A stretch of 55,261 bases of DNA, taken from the NCBI GenBank assembly GCA_023150805.1, contig JAKLKF010000042.1:1-55261 (forward strand). Reading direction: 5' to 3'. Origin of the DNA: Myxococcota bacterium. Its GTDB lineage: Bacteria; Myxococcota_A; UBA796; UBA2385. The position numbers and the translations under genes are program-made. Positions within the stretch are counted from its first letter, which is position 1; each line of letters starts with the position of its first letter. This document shows, one piece after another, positions 37,870 through 46,606 of this stretch. The notes beneath the pieces are model-generated. The model was not told the DNA's origin. It searched no databases and saw only the letters and a list, made by a program, of their open reading frames with translations.

Positions 37870-38610
37870 GCGGCGGGCGGGCCCCGTGCCCAGGAGCTGG
37901 TGACACTGGGCGCAGGTGCCGAGCATCTGGCCCAGGTGCCGACCGCGCGCCTCCGGGGATCGCACGGCCAGCGCGGCGAGGTCGTGCACCCGCACCTCCA
38001 GCTCGGCGGCCAGCGGCGGGACCGGGGCGTCGGCGGGCATGCCCGACGGCACCAGGCTGCTGCGCGCCAGCGCCTCGGCGCCCTCCTGGAAGGCGATGTC
38101 GTCGCCGACCACCAGGGCCGCCCACATCTGCTCGGTGGCCCACATGTGGCCGTCCATGCGCGCCGCGACCGTGGCCCCCGCCGTCGCGGCCCCACCCCCG
38201 GGCTCGGTGGCGCTGGGAGCGGCCAGCTCGGCGTCGAGGGGGATGGCCAGGCCGGCCGCCAGGTGGCAGGCGCCGCAGGCCTGGGCGACCTGGCCCAGGC
38301 TCTCGCCCAGGGCCGGCAGGTCGGTGGTCGCCCGCGCCGCCTCGACGGCCTGGATGAAGCCCACCTCCAGCCGCGCCTGCTGGGGCGCCAGCGAGCCCAG
38401 CGGCAGGCGCCCGCGCAGGGTCGCCAGGGCCTCCTGCGCGCCGGCCAGGTCGCCGCCGACGACCGCGTCCCGGGCGCGCCGCGCCTCGCCCAGGTGGCCC
38501 GACATCGCCCGGTCGACCACCTCCTCTCGCGCGTCCAGCCGGGCCTCCTGGCTGGTGACGCAGGACAGGCACAACCACAGCAGGCCGGCGGTCGAGGGCA
38601 GCGAGGGCAT
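37867..38610 (-). CDS. Putative dihaem c-type cytochrome lipoprotein
   Basis: 247 aa. A signal with a lipobox-like CLSC (Cys about 17) precedes a helical body carrying two haem-binding motifs: CGACH (about residue 112) and CAQCH (near the C-terminus, about 236). The two halves each have a long helical stretch followed by the haem motif, as in duplicated cytochrome-c'-like modules, but the family is not certain. It should sit in the periplasm anchored to a membrane and shuttle electrons. The ATG at 38610 has GGGAGG 5 nt upstream. It is divergent from the universal stress gene. Confidence 0.78.
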   Translation of the reverse strand: MPSLPSTAGLLWLCLSCVTSQEARLDAREEVVDRAMSGHLGEARRARDAVVGGDLAGAQEALATLRGRLPLGSLAPQQARLEVGFIQAVEAARATTDLPALGESLGQVAQACGACHLAAGLAIPLDAELAAPSATEPGGGAATAGATVAARMDGHMWATEQMWAALVVGDDIAFQEGAEALARSSLVPSGMPADAPVPPLAAELEVRVHDLAALAVRSPEARGRHLGQMLGTCAQCHQLLGTGPARR

Positions 38611-38741
38611 GGGGCCTCCCGGCCGGGAAGGCGCGGCGACCGCCACGCCGCACACGGCCTGCCAACGAGCTAATGAATGTGAGCCCGGTCGGCACGCCCA
38701 GAGCCGCCCGTCCACGCCCCCTCCCCGTGACCGGAGACCGC

Positions 38742-39239
38742 ATGTTCGCTGCCAAGACCATCCTGGTCCCCGTGGACTTCTCCAACACCTCCCAGGCGGC
38801 GATCTCGGTGGCCCTGCAGATGGCCGACCGCAGCGGCGCGCGGGTGATCTTCCTGCACGCGGACCCGACGCTGCGCAGCGGCGTGGACGGGGCCTCGGCG
38901 ACTGGCGCCGCGGCGAGCGACGTCGCCGACACCATCGCCCAGCGCGAGGCCGGCATCCGCGGCGAGGTCGAGCAGGAGCTGGAGCGCGCCGCCGCCCGCG
39001 GGGTGACGCTGCGGACGACCCCGCACCTGCTGCGGGTCACCGGCGGCGACTGGGTCGAGGTCGCCCTGCGGCTCATCGCCGAGGAGGAGGTCGACCTGGT
39101 GGTGGCCGCCACCCACGGCGGCGACCGCGGCGGGCTGCTGGGCCTGCTGCAGGGCTCGGCCACCGAGCGGCTGGTGCACCGGGCCCCCTGCTCGGTCTTC
39201 GTCGTCAAGGCCGAGGGCTTCCCCTACCTGACCGACTGA
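38742..39239 (+). CDS. Universal stress protein (UspA family)
   Basis: 165 aa, single Usp domain. It starts with KTILVPVDFSNTSQAAISVAL and ends with an ATP-binding type loop (ATHGGDRGGLLGLLQGSATERLVHRAPCSVFVVK, residues about 125-158). The Gly pattern suggests nucleotide binding. The ATG at 38742 is chosen for the GGAG site 6 nt upstream and because it begins directly with the domain; an in-frame ATG at 38673 would add 23 low-complexity residues. Confidence 0.92.
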   Translation: MFAAKTILVPVDFSNTSQAAISVALQMADRSGARVIFLHADPTLRSGVDGASATGAAASDVADTIAQREAGIRGEVEQELERAAARGVTLRTTPHLLRVTGGDWVEVALRLIAEEEVDLVVAATHGGDRGGLLGLLQGSATERLVHRAPCSVFVVKAEGFPYLTD

Positions 39240-39261
39240 GGGGCCCGCCCGGCACCCCGGC

Positions 39262-39882
39262 TCACCGGCTGTCGCCGTTGGCCTCCGCCAGGGTCGCGAC
39301 GATGCCCTCGATGCTGGCCAGGCCGTAGGTGATCTTCTTGAAGAAGCTGCGGTTGTGCGGCACGAGCACGAAGCGCGGGTGGGGCGACCACAGCTTGCGC
39401 AGGGCCTGGTCCAGCGCCCGGGCCTGCTCGATGCCCTCGGTGCGGACCAGGTTTCCGCCCTCGACCACCTCCATGCCCCCGGCGGCCGCGCTCTCGAAGA
39501 AGATCACGGCGTCGTAGCGATCGAGCTGCTCCTGCAGGCTGGTCCCCACCGCGGCGAAGAACCCGTCGGGCTCCCCGGGCCAGTAGGCCGCGCCGTCCAC
39601 CGTGCCGCGGTCGCAGAGCAGCACCCGGCCGGGGAAGCGCGCGGCCTGCAGGTCCTCCAGGTTGCGCTGGACGTGGAAGATCGCCCGCTGGGCCGCCATC
39701 GCGGCGTCCGGCTCGCTGACCCGCGGGAAGCCCCCCGAGAAGAGCATCGTGGCGGCCTCGGGCACGACGACCACCCGGTCGCCGATCTCGCGGCGGAACA
39801 GGTCGGCGGCGGTCGTCTTGCCTCCTCCGGGCCCCCCCGTGAGCACGATGCGACAGTGGTTGGGGCGGTCACGCGCGGCCAT
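39262..39882 (-). CDS. AAA-type P-loop NTPase (AAA_28-like)
   Basis: 206 aa. A Walker A motif (GGPGGGKTT, about residues 16-24) follows a short basic N-terminus. Next are VVPEAATMLFSGGFPR and a Walker B-like VLLCDRGTVDGAAYW, typical of small predicted ATPases or nucleoside-kinase-like proteins (AAA_28/NadR-like). The role is not known. The ATG at 39882 has GGAG 7 nt upstream and lies 14 nt inside the 3' end of the P-type ATPase gene, so it is the third member of that operon. Confidence 0.8.
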   Translation of the reverse strand: MAARDRPNHCRIVLTGGPGGGKTTAADLFRREIGDRVVVVPEAATMLFSGGFPRVSEPDAAMAAQRAIFHVQRNLEDLQAARFPGRVLLCDRGTVDGAAYWPGEPDGFFAAVGTSLQEQLDRYDAVIFFESAAAGGMEVVEGGNLVRTEGIEQARALDQALRKLWSPHPRFVLVPHNRSFFKKITYGLASIEGIVATLAEANGDSR

Positions 39883-42382
39883 GGACGGCTCCGGGTGGTG
39901 GGGAGGGGCGCCTGGCACCCCACAGCTTGATCAGCTCGAAGACCAGCAGGGCCGCTCCGGCGAAGGCCGCGACCTCGCCCCACTGCGAGAGCCGCAGCGG
40001 CGCCAGGTGGAAGGCGGGGGCCAAGGGCCCGTAGAGCAGGGCCAGGTGCATCAGCGCGACCACCACGACCGCCCCCAGCAGCCAGGGGTTCCCCAGCGGG
40101 TCGACCCGCCACAGCGGGTGACGGGAGCGGCTGGAGAGGGCCTGCATCAGCTCGATGGAGATGGCGAGGGTCAAGGTGGCACCCCGGATCGCGGCGAGGT
40201 CCTGGCCGTCCCGGAGCTGCCACAGGAAGTAGGCCAGCACCGCGACGAAGCCGACCAGGGCGCTGCTGACCAGGCGACCCACCTCGCCCGACAGGATGTG
40301 CTCGGCCGGCGGGCGCGGGGGTCGGCGCATCAGGTCCGGCTCGCCGGGCTCCATCGACATCGCCAGGGCCGGCAGCCCGTCGGTCATCAGGTTGACCCAG
40401 AGGATGTGGATCGGCAGGTAGGGCAGCGGCAGCCCCAGGGCGACCGTCGTGAAGATGAGCAGCATCTCGCCCAGGTTCGCGCGGAGCAGGAAGAGCACGA
40501 ACTTCCGGATGTTGTCGTGGATCCGCCGCCCCTCGCGCACGGCGGCGACGATGGTGGCGTAGTGATCGTCGGAGAGGACGATGGCGGCCGCGGCCCGCGC
40601 GACCTCGGTGCCCCGCCGCCCCATCGCCACGCCGACGTGCGCCCGCTTGAGCGCCGGCGCGTCGTTGACACCGTCGCCGCTCATGGCGACCACCTCGCCC
40701 CGCGCCAGCAGGGCCTCGCAGATGGCGACCTTGTGCTGCGGCGAGACGCGGGCGTAGACGGCCACCTCGCCGACCCGCCGCGACAGCTCCCCCTCCGGCA
40801 GGGCCTCCAGCTCCGCGCCGGTCATCACCGGCCCGACGATCCCCACCCGGGCGGCGATGGCCTGGGCGGTGCCGAGGTTGTCGCCCGTGATCAGCACCGT
40901 GCGGATCCCGGCCGTCGCCGCGTCGGCCACGGCCTCGCGGACGCCCTCCCGCGGGGGATCCTCCATGCCGACCACGCCCGCCAGGCGCGCGCCCGCGGCG
41001 TCCACCTCGCCGGCGGCCAGCACCCGCAGCCCGTCGGCGGCCATGGCCTGCACCTGGGCGTCGAGGGCGGCGGCGGCGGCCGGGTCCAGGCCCAGGTGGG
41101 TGGCGACACGGCTGCTGCTGCCCTTGACGAAGCTCCGGCCCCCGTGGCGAGTGCGCATCAGCTTGCCCTCGGAGGAGAAGGGCACCTCCTCCTCGTCGAT
41201 CTCCAGGCGAGGCGCGCCCAGCTGCTGCGCCCAGCGGGTGAGCGCCAGCTCGGTGGGGTCCCCCAGGTCCGGCAGGCGCGCCCGGCCGCAGCTGGCCAGG
41301 GCGGTCGCCAGCGGCGCCGGATCGTCGGCCCCGTCCGGGCGCCACCAGCGCACCACGGCCATCTCGTTGCGGGTGACGGTGCCGGTCTTGTCCGTGCAGA
41401 TCACGGTCACGCTGCCCAGGGTCTCCAGCGCGTCCAGCCGGCGCACCAGCACCCGGTGCCGCACCATCCGGCGGACCCCGATGGCGAAGCAGACGGTGAC
41501 CACCGCCGGCAGGCCCTCGGGCACCGCCGAGACGGCCAGGCTGACCGCCACCAGCAGCGCCTCCAGCACCGGGGTGCCGCGCAGCGAGGCGACCAGCAGG
41601 ACCAGCAGGCAGGCGATCCCCGCCGCCACGCCCAGGGCCCTGCCCAGGGCGGCCAGGCGGCGCTGGAGGGGAGTCTCCGGCAGCTCGGCGGCGCCGACGA
41701 GCTGGGCGATCCGGCCCGCCTCCGTCGACAGGCCGGTCGCCGTGACCAGCAGCTCGGCCGAGCCGCGGGTGACGAGGGTCCCGGCGTGGAGCATGTCGCG
41801 CCGCTCGGCGACCGGCGCCGGGGCGGGCACCGGCGCGGGGTCCTTGGCCACGGGCAGCGACTCGCCGGTCAGCAGGGACTCGTCGGCCTCCAGGAAGGCG
41901 CAGGCGATCAGGCGCCCGTCGGCGGGCACCCGGTCGCCGGCCTCGACCACGACGACGTCGCCGGGGACCAGCTCCGCGGCCGGCAGGGCCCGCTCCACGC
42001 CGTCCCGGCGCACCCGGGCCAGGGGGGGCGCCAGGGCCGCCAGGCGCCCGATGGCCTGCTCGGCCTTGTACTCCTGCACGAAGCCCAGGGCGGCGTTCAA
42101 CACCAGGATGGCGGCGATGACGATGGCGTCCAGGAAGCGCGCGACCGTCAGCGGCCCGCCCTCGACCAGGGGCGTGACCACCGAGATGCCCAGCGCCACG
42201 AGCAGGATGTAGATCAGCACGTCCTGGAACTGGTGCAGCAGCAGCCGCCAGGGCGAGGGGCGGCGCACCGGCAGGGAGTTCGGGCCCACGCGGTCCCGGA
42301 CGGCGTCGGCCTGGGCGTCGGTCAGGCCGGCGGGCGAGGACTGGAGGCTCTGCAGCAGCGCGTCGAGCGGGGGAGCGTGCAC
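39869..42382 (-). CDS. P-type Ca2+-transporting ATPase (P2A-like)
   Basis: 837 aa. Order: N-terminal cation-ATPase domain; M1-M2; actuator domain with TGES; M3-M4 with AVPEGLPAVVTV; phosphorylation motif DKTGTVT; nucleotide domain with KGSSS; GDGVNDAPALKRAHVG; then M5-M10. Calcium-site residues of the SERCA type appear conserved: Glu in PEGLP (M4), Asn and Glu in RANLGEM (M5), and Asn, Thr and Asp in NLMTDGLP (M6). It should export Ca2+ (less likely Mn2+) from the cytoplasm. The GTG at 42382 has AGGAG about 5 nt upstream. It follows the kinase gene by 17 nt and overlaps the NTPase gene, so the three form one operon. Confidence 0.93.
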   Translation of the reverse strand: MHAPPLDALLQSLQSSPAGLTDAQADAVRDRVGPNSLPVRRPSPWRLLLHQFQDVLIYILLVALGISVVTPLVEGGPLTVARFLDAIVIAAILVLNAALGFVQEYKAEQAIGRLAALAPPLARVRRDGVERALPAAELVPGDVVVVEAGDRVPADGRLIACAFLEADESLLTGESLPVAKDPAPVPAPAPVAERRDMLHAGTLVTRGSAELLVTATGLSTEAGRIAQLVGAAELPETPLQRRLAALGRALGVAAGIACLLVLLVASLRGTPVLEALLVAVSLAVSAVPEGLPAVVTVCFAIGVRRMVRHRVLVRRLDALETLGSVTVICTDKTGTVTRNEMAVVRWWRPDGADDPAPLATALASCGRARLPDLGDPTELALTRWAQQLGAPRLEIDEEEVPFSSEGKLMRTRHGGRSFVKGSSSRVATHLGLDPAAAAALDAQVQAMAADGLRVLAAGEVDAAGARLAGVVGMEDPPREGVREAVADAATAGIRTVLITGDNLGTAQAIAARVGIVGPVMTGAELEALPEGELSRRVGEVAVYARVSPQHKVAICEALLARGEVVAMSGDGVNDAPALKRAHVGVAMGRRGTEVARAAAAIVLSDDHYATIVAAVREGRRIHDNIRKFVLFLLRANLGEMLLIFTTVALGLPLPYLPIHILWVNLMTDGLPALAMSMEPGEPDLMRRPPRPPAEHILSGEVGRLVSSALVGFVAVLAYFLWQLRDGQDLAAIRGATLTLAISIELMQALSSRSRHPLWRVDPLGNPWLLGAVVVVALMHLALLYGPLAPAFHLAPLRLSQWGEVAAFAGAALLVFELIKLWGARRPSPPPGAVHGRA

Positions 42383-42399
42383 GGCGCTCCTGGGGGGGG

Positions 42400-44508
42400 T
42401 CAGTAGCAGGTGCGAGAGCGGGACTGGCACCGCACCGTCAGGGCGTACTCGGAGATCACGCGCACGGTGGTCGCGCGGACGGCCTGGTCGGTGCCGAAGA
42501 AGCGCACCTCCAGCCAGTAGTCGCCGGCGGGCACCTCGCCGGGGCTGTAGCGCTTGCCGGTGCCCTGGTGGACGAGGGTGGCGCCGGTCACCTGGCCGGT
42601 GACCGTCACGCGACCGGGGGGGCCGCTGGAGGTGGAGCCCGCCGACGAGGGCGCGGCGGCCGACGAGGAGGCGGGGGGGGACAGGGGGGCGGTGGGAGAC
42701 GGGGGGGCGGCGGTCGACGCCGCGGGCGCCGCCGGCGCGGAGGAGGAGTCGGCAGCGGTGGCCTGGGGGCTCGGGGCCGCCCCGGCCGCCGCGGGCCCCC
42801 CCTCCGGCGCGGCGCCCGCCGCGAGGGCGGAGTCCTCCTCCGTGGCGCTCCCGGGCTCCTCTCCCGCCGCCGTGGACGCGGAAGAGGCCGGGGCCTGCGG
42901 AGGTGGGGCCGTCGCCGCGGGCGCGGTGGCCTGCGGGGGGGGCGGAGCGCTCGCCCGCGCGGGCAGGGCCTCGCCGGGGGCAGGAGCCGCCGGCCCCCCG
43001 CCGGGCGCCTCGCCGGCGGCCGGGAGCCCCGGGTCGCCGACGGGCGGCAGCCCTCCGGGCGCCGAGGCCCCCTCCCCCGCGGCCGGCTCCCCGGAGGCCG
43101 GCGTCGACGCGGTCTCCCACGGGACCGCCGGGTCGGCCGGCGACGAGGCCGTGCCCCGCCACCACAGGGCCGCGCTCGCGCCGACCGCGACGAGCAACCC
43201 CGCCGCCGCCAGCAGGGGCAGGCGCGACCGCGGGGGCGCCGCGGCCGCTCCGCGGGCGGCCACGGGCTCGGGGGGCTCGATGGACAGGGTGCCGTCGGCT
43301 GGCGGGACCATGGTGCCGGTGGACGGACCCTGGCCCGGCAGCGGCAGGCCGCCCGGTGGGGGCACCCGGGCCTGTGGTGCGGCTCCGACCACGGCCGCGA
43401 GGGCAGGCGAGGGCGACGCCCCGGCGTCGGCGGGAGAGGGAGGCGGCAGCGTGGTGTTCGCAGGCCCCGGGCGCGACGGCGCCGCCGTCCGCTGCGAGGG
43501 ACCTGCCGTCCGGAACGAGGGAGCCGGGGGAGCGGGATCCGTCACGGGGGTCGACCCGGGCGGCGCGCTGCGGGACGGGAGGGCCAAGGACGCGGCGCTG
43601 TCGGCCGCGCGCAGGGCGCGGGTCAACGGCGCCCCGGCAGCGCCCCCGGCGGGCCCCAGGGCCTCCAGCTCGGGCGGGAGCGGCGGCAGGTCGCCTCGGC
43701 AGGCCAGCAGCGCCGATCCCATGGCCAGCGCGTCGCCGTAGCGTTCCTCCCGCTGGTAGCGGGTCGCGCCGCGCACGACCGCGGCCAGGGGCTCCGGCAG
43801 CCCATCGAGCAGGGTCGGGTCCAGGTCGGCCGCGAACAGGTCGGGCGGGTCCTCGCCCCGCACCAGGGCCCAGAGCATGGCCCCCACGGCGTAGAGGTCG
43901 GCGCGGGGATCGGTGTCCTTGGCCGACTTGCGCTGCTCGGGCGGCATGTAGGTCCAGGTGCCCATCACGGCGGCGGTGCGCGTGCGTGCGTCCTCGCGCT
44001 CGATGCGCGCGATGCCGAAGTCGGTCAGCTTGGGCAGCCCCTCGTGCGTCAGCAGCACGTTCTGGGGCTTGACGTCGCGGTGGACGACGCCGGACTGGTG
44101 CGCGAAGGCCAGCGCGTCGAGCACCGGCAGGGTGAGGTCGACGGCCAGGCGCGCGGGCATGGGGCCGTGCCGCTCGACCCAGCCCCACAGGTTGCCGCCC
44201 CGCAGCAGCTCCATCACCAGGAAGACGCGCGCATCCTCGGCGTCGACGTCCTGGATCGCCACGATGTGGGGGTGGGTGAGCCGCGCCATGGTGCGCGCCT
44301 CGGCGTCGAAGCGCTGGCGGATGCGCGGACGCGCCGCCATCTCCGGCAGCAGGACCTTGACGGCGCGCTCGACCTCCAGGCGCGTGTCGATGCCGCGGTA
44401 GACCACGGCCATCCCCCCCTCGCCCAGCACCTCGACCAGCCGGTAGCGGCCGCCGCGGAGCGGGGGGGCGGCGTCTGCGCGGGGATCTGGTTCCACGGCC
44501 GTGGGCAA
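42400..44508 (-). CDS. Transmembrane Ser/Thr protein kinase (PknB type)
   Basis: 702 aa. The kinase domain (about 22-270) has GEGGMAVVY, Lys51, HRD at 143-145 and DFG at 163-165, all intact. A Pro/Ala/Ser-rich juxtamembrane linker runs to about 430. One membrane helix (430-450) is followed by about 180 residues of Ala/Pro/Ser/Gly low complexity. A small C-terminal domain (about 635-702) is PEGA-like: VTVTGQVTGATLVHQGTGKRYSPG, ending in CQSRSRTCY. The sensor would lie in the periplasm. A TTG at 44508 is preferred because GGAGG is 7 nt upstream; a GTG at 44496 is an alternative. First gene of the Ca-ATPase operon. Confidence 0.9.
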   Translation of the reverse strand: MPTAVEPDPRADAAPPLRGGRYRLVEVLGEGGMAVVYRGIDTRLEVERAVKVLLPEMAARPRIRQRFDAEARTMARLTHPHIVAIQDVDAEDARVFLVMELLRGGNLWGWVERHGPMPARLAVDLTLPVLDALAFAHQSGVVHRDVKPQNVLLTHEGLPKLTDFGIARIEREDARTRTAAVMGTWTYMPPEQRKSAKDTDPRADLYAVGAMLWALVRGEDPPDLFAADLDPTLLDGLPEPLAAVVRGATRYQREERYGDALAMGSALLACRGDLPPLPPELEALGPAGGAAGAPLTRALRAADSAASLALPSRSAPPGSTPVTDPAPPAPSFRTAGPSQRTAAPSRPGPANTTLPPPSPADAGASPSPALAAVVGAAPQARVPPPGGLPLPGQGPSTGTMVPPADGTLSIEPPEPVAARGAAAAPPRSRLPLLAAAGLLVAVGASAALWWRGTASSPADPAVPWETASTPASGEPAAGEGASAPGGLPPVGDPGLPAAGEAPGGGPAAPAPGEALPARASAPPPPQATAPAATAPPPQAPASSASTAAGEEPGSATEEDSALAAGAAPEGGPAAAGAAPSPQATAADSSSAPAAPAASTAAPPSPTAPLSPPASSSAAAPSSAGSTSSGPPGRVTVTGQVTGATLVHQGTGKRYSPGEVPAGDYWLEVRFFGTDQAVRATTVRVISEYALTVRCQSRSRTCY

Positions 44509-44636
44509 GGGGGGCCCTCCTGCATGGGCAGCGTAGCAGCCAACTCCCGGTTGGACCCGCGAAGCGGCAGGATCGCGCACCCGACCGACGGGGCCGCGAC
44601 GACGCGATAGCGTCCTGCTCCCCGCCCGAGACCCCC

Positions 44637-45611
44637 GTGCCCCGCGAAGAGATCCACGTCCAGGGCCGCCAGGTCGACGTCCACCTGGTCCGCGCGGCGC
44701 CGATCTGCGGCGAGCCGGTGGTGCTGGTGCCCGGCCTGGGCGCCCGGCCGCTGGCCTTCGAGCTGCCGGAGGGCCGCTCGCTGACCCAGGCGCTGCACCT
44801 CGCCGGACGCACGCCCTGGCTGGTGGACTTCGAGGTGCACTGGCGCAGCAGCGGGCAGGACGCGACCGCGCTGCTGCACGCGCTGGAGATCGCCCTGGCC
44901 GAGCTGCGCCGCCACACCGGCTGGGGCCTGCACCACGTGGACGCGGTCGGGCACAGCCTGGGGGGCATCCTGCTGCTGGCGCTCGCCGCCGACGGCGTTC
45001 CCCTGCGCCGGCTGGTGACCCTGGCCAGCGGCCTGGACTACCGCCTGGGACGCTCGCCCTTGCCGCGGGCGCTGTCGTTGTCGCCCAAGGGCATCGGCCC
45101 CCTGCGGATCGGCGCCCGCCGGGGCGGCATCCCGACCGCCCGCATCGCCGCGCTGGCCGCACCGATCATGGGCCGCGGCCTGTCCCTGCCGATCCAGCGC
45201 GACCAGTTCCACCCCGGCAGCACCGAGGGGGCCGTCATCCGCCGGATGATGCGGGACGGCGTGCGCGACATGCCCCTGGCCCTGCTGCTCGACCTGGCGG
45301 ACCTGTTCACCGAGGGTGGGCTGCACCTGGGCCGGACCGACCAGCCGCTGAAGCAGGCCGTCGCCGGGCTGCCCCAGCCGGTGCTGATGATCGCGGCCCG
45401 GCAGGACACCCAGTGCCCCCTGGCCTCGGTGCGGGACGCGGCCGCCCGCATCCCGGGCGCCCGGCTGCTGGAGGTGGGTGGGCAGGGCGCCCCGGGAGAG
45501 GGCTATGGCCACGTCGACCTGATGACGGCCACCCGCGCCCCCGAGCAGGTCTTCGCCCCCTTGCTCGCCTTCCTGGCCGAGGGCCAGGCGGCGTCCCCGG
45601 AGAGCCCATGA
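44637..45611 (+). CDS. Alpha/beta-fold hydrolase (lipase-like), first of a pair
   Basis: 324 aa. The fold's elements are clear: VVLVPGLGARP near residue 30, nucleophile elbow GHSLGG with Ser107, acidic residue in AARQDTQCP, and His in GYGHVDLM near the C-terminus, giving a full Ser-Asp-His triad. No signal peptide. The substrate is unknown; an ester or lipid is likely. The GTG start lacks a clear ribosome site; TAGCGT about 28 nt upstream is a possible -10. The stop overlaps the next gene's ATG by 4 nt. The following gene is a related hydrolase. Confidence 0.83.
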   Translation: MPREEIHVQGRQVDVHLVRAAPICGEPVVLVPGLGARPLAFELPEGRSLTQALHLAGRTPWLVDFEVHWRSSGQDATALLHALEIALAELRRHTGWGLHHVDAVGHSLGGILLLALAADGVPLRRLVTLASGLDYRLGRSPLPRALSLSPKGIGPLRIGARRGGIPTARIAALAAPIMGRGLSLPIQRDQFHPGSTEGAVIRRMMRDGVRDMPLALLLDLADLFTEGGLHLGRTDQPLKQAVAGLPQPVLMIAARQDTQCPLASVRDAAARIPGARLLEVGGQGAPGEGYGHVDLMTATRAPEQVFAPLLAFLAEGQAASPESP

Positions 45612-46606
45612 GCCAGGACAAGGCCGCCCTGCGCATCGACCGCCGCCTGGTCGACAACGGCGAGGGCTGGCAGCTCGAGCTGCAGCGCTACCACGTCGAA
45701 GGCGCCCTCGACCGCTCGCGCCGGCCCCTGCTGATGATCCCGGGCTACGCGATGAACACCTTCATCCTGGGCTTCCACCCCACCGACCGGTCGATGGTCG
45801 AGCACCTCGCCCACGACGGCTTCGAGGTGTGGACCGCGAACCTGCGGGGCCAGGGCGGCAGCGTGCGCGGCGGCCGCACCGCGCGGCGCTACGGGATGGG
45901 CGAGCTGGCGCTGGTGGACCTCCCGCGGGTCCTGGCGGCGGTTCGCTCCGACTCCGCCAGCGCCCACGCGATCGTCGACCTGGTGGGATGCAGCCTGGGC
46001 GCCTCGCTGGTCTACGCCTACCTGGCGCACCACCCCGACGACCACGGCGTCGGCGCGGTGATCGCGATCGGCGGCCCGCTGCGCTGGGTGCAGGTGCACC
46101 CGGCGCTGGCGCTGGCCTTCAAGAGCCCGCGGCTGGCGGGCATGATCCCGGTCGTCGGCACGCGCGCGCTGGCCCGCCGCGCCCTGCCGCTGGTGCGCCA
46201 CGTCCCCCCCCTGCTGTCGATCTACATGAACGCCCGCCGGGTGGACCTGTCGCGCCCCGACCTGCTGGTGAACACGGTGGACGACCCGGTGCCCTACATC
46301 AACCGCCAGGTGGCGCGCTGGGTCCGCGACCGCGACCTGGTGGTGCGGGGCCTGAACGTCACCGAGGGCATGCGGCGGGTGGACCTGCCGGTCCTGGTCG
46401 TGCTGGCCAACCGCGACGGCATCGTCCCGGCCGCCACCGCGCGGTCGGTCGCCGACCTGCTGCCCGAGCACCGCGTCACCGTGCTCGAGGTCGGCGAGGG
46501 GGATCGCTGGTACGCCCACGCCGACCTGTTCATCGGCGCCGAGGCGCGCCGAGAGGTCTTCGAACCGATGGCCGCCTGGCTGCGCGCGCAGCAGCCCGTC
46601 GCCTGA
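45608..46606 (+). CDS. Alpha/beta-fold hydrolase, second of a pair
   Basis: 332 aa. It resembles the preceding product in plan: LLMIPGYAMNTFILGF, a nucleophile elbow GCSLGA, Asp in VVLANRDGIVP and His in YAHADLF, so a complete triad. The segment HLAHDGFEVWTANLRGQGGS is like acid-lipase or PHA-synthase-type relatives. No signal peptide. It is translated from an ATG overlapping the upstream stop. The pair may act on one lipid or polyester pathway, possibly with the START-like protein nearby, but that is a guess. Its stop directly abuts the AI-2E gene's stop. Confidence 0.83.
   Translation: MSQDKAALRIDRRLVDNGEGWQLELQRYHVEGALDRSRRPLLMIPGYAMNTFILGFHPTDRSMVEHLAHDGFEVWTANLRGQGGSVRGGRTARRYGMGELALVDLPRVLAAVRSDSASAHAIVDLVGCSLGASLVYAYLAHHPDDHGVGAVIAIGGPLRWVQVHPALALAFKSPRLAGMIPVVGTRALARRALPLVRHVPPLLSIYMNARRVDLSRPDLLVNTVDDPVPYINRQVARWVRDRDLVVRGLNVTEGMRRVDLPVLVVLANRDGIVPAATARSVADLLPEHRVTVLEVGEGDRWYAHADLFIGAEARREVFEPMAAWLRAQQPVA

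Noticed and set aside
38617..38628. Perfect 12-bp palindrome upstream of the c-type haem lipoprotein
   Set aside because: It has no spacer, lies on the ribosome site and is built only of C/G runs with one A/T pair at each end; chance is likely in this composition.
38673..38741. Upstream ATG for the universal stress protein
   Set aside because: It adds a Pro/Arg-rich tail with no ribosome site, whereas the ATG at 38742 has GGAG at proper distance and begins at the domain.
44540..44554. 5-bp inverted repeat (CCAAC/GTTGG) between the kinase and hydrolase genes
   Set aside because: Too short to be significant and not supported by other copies.
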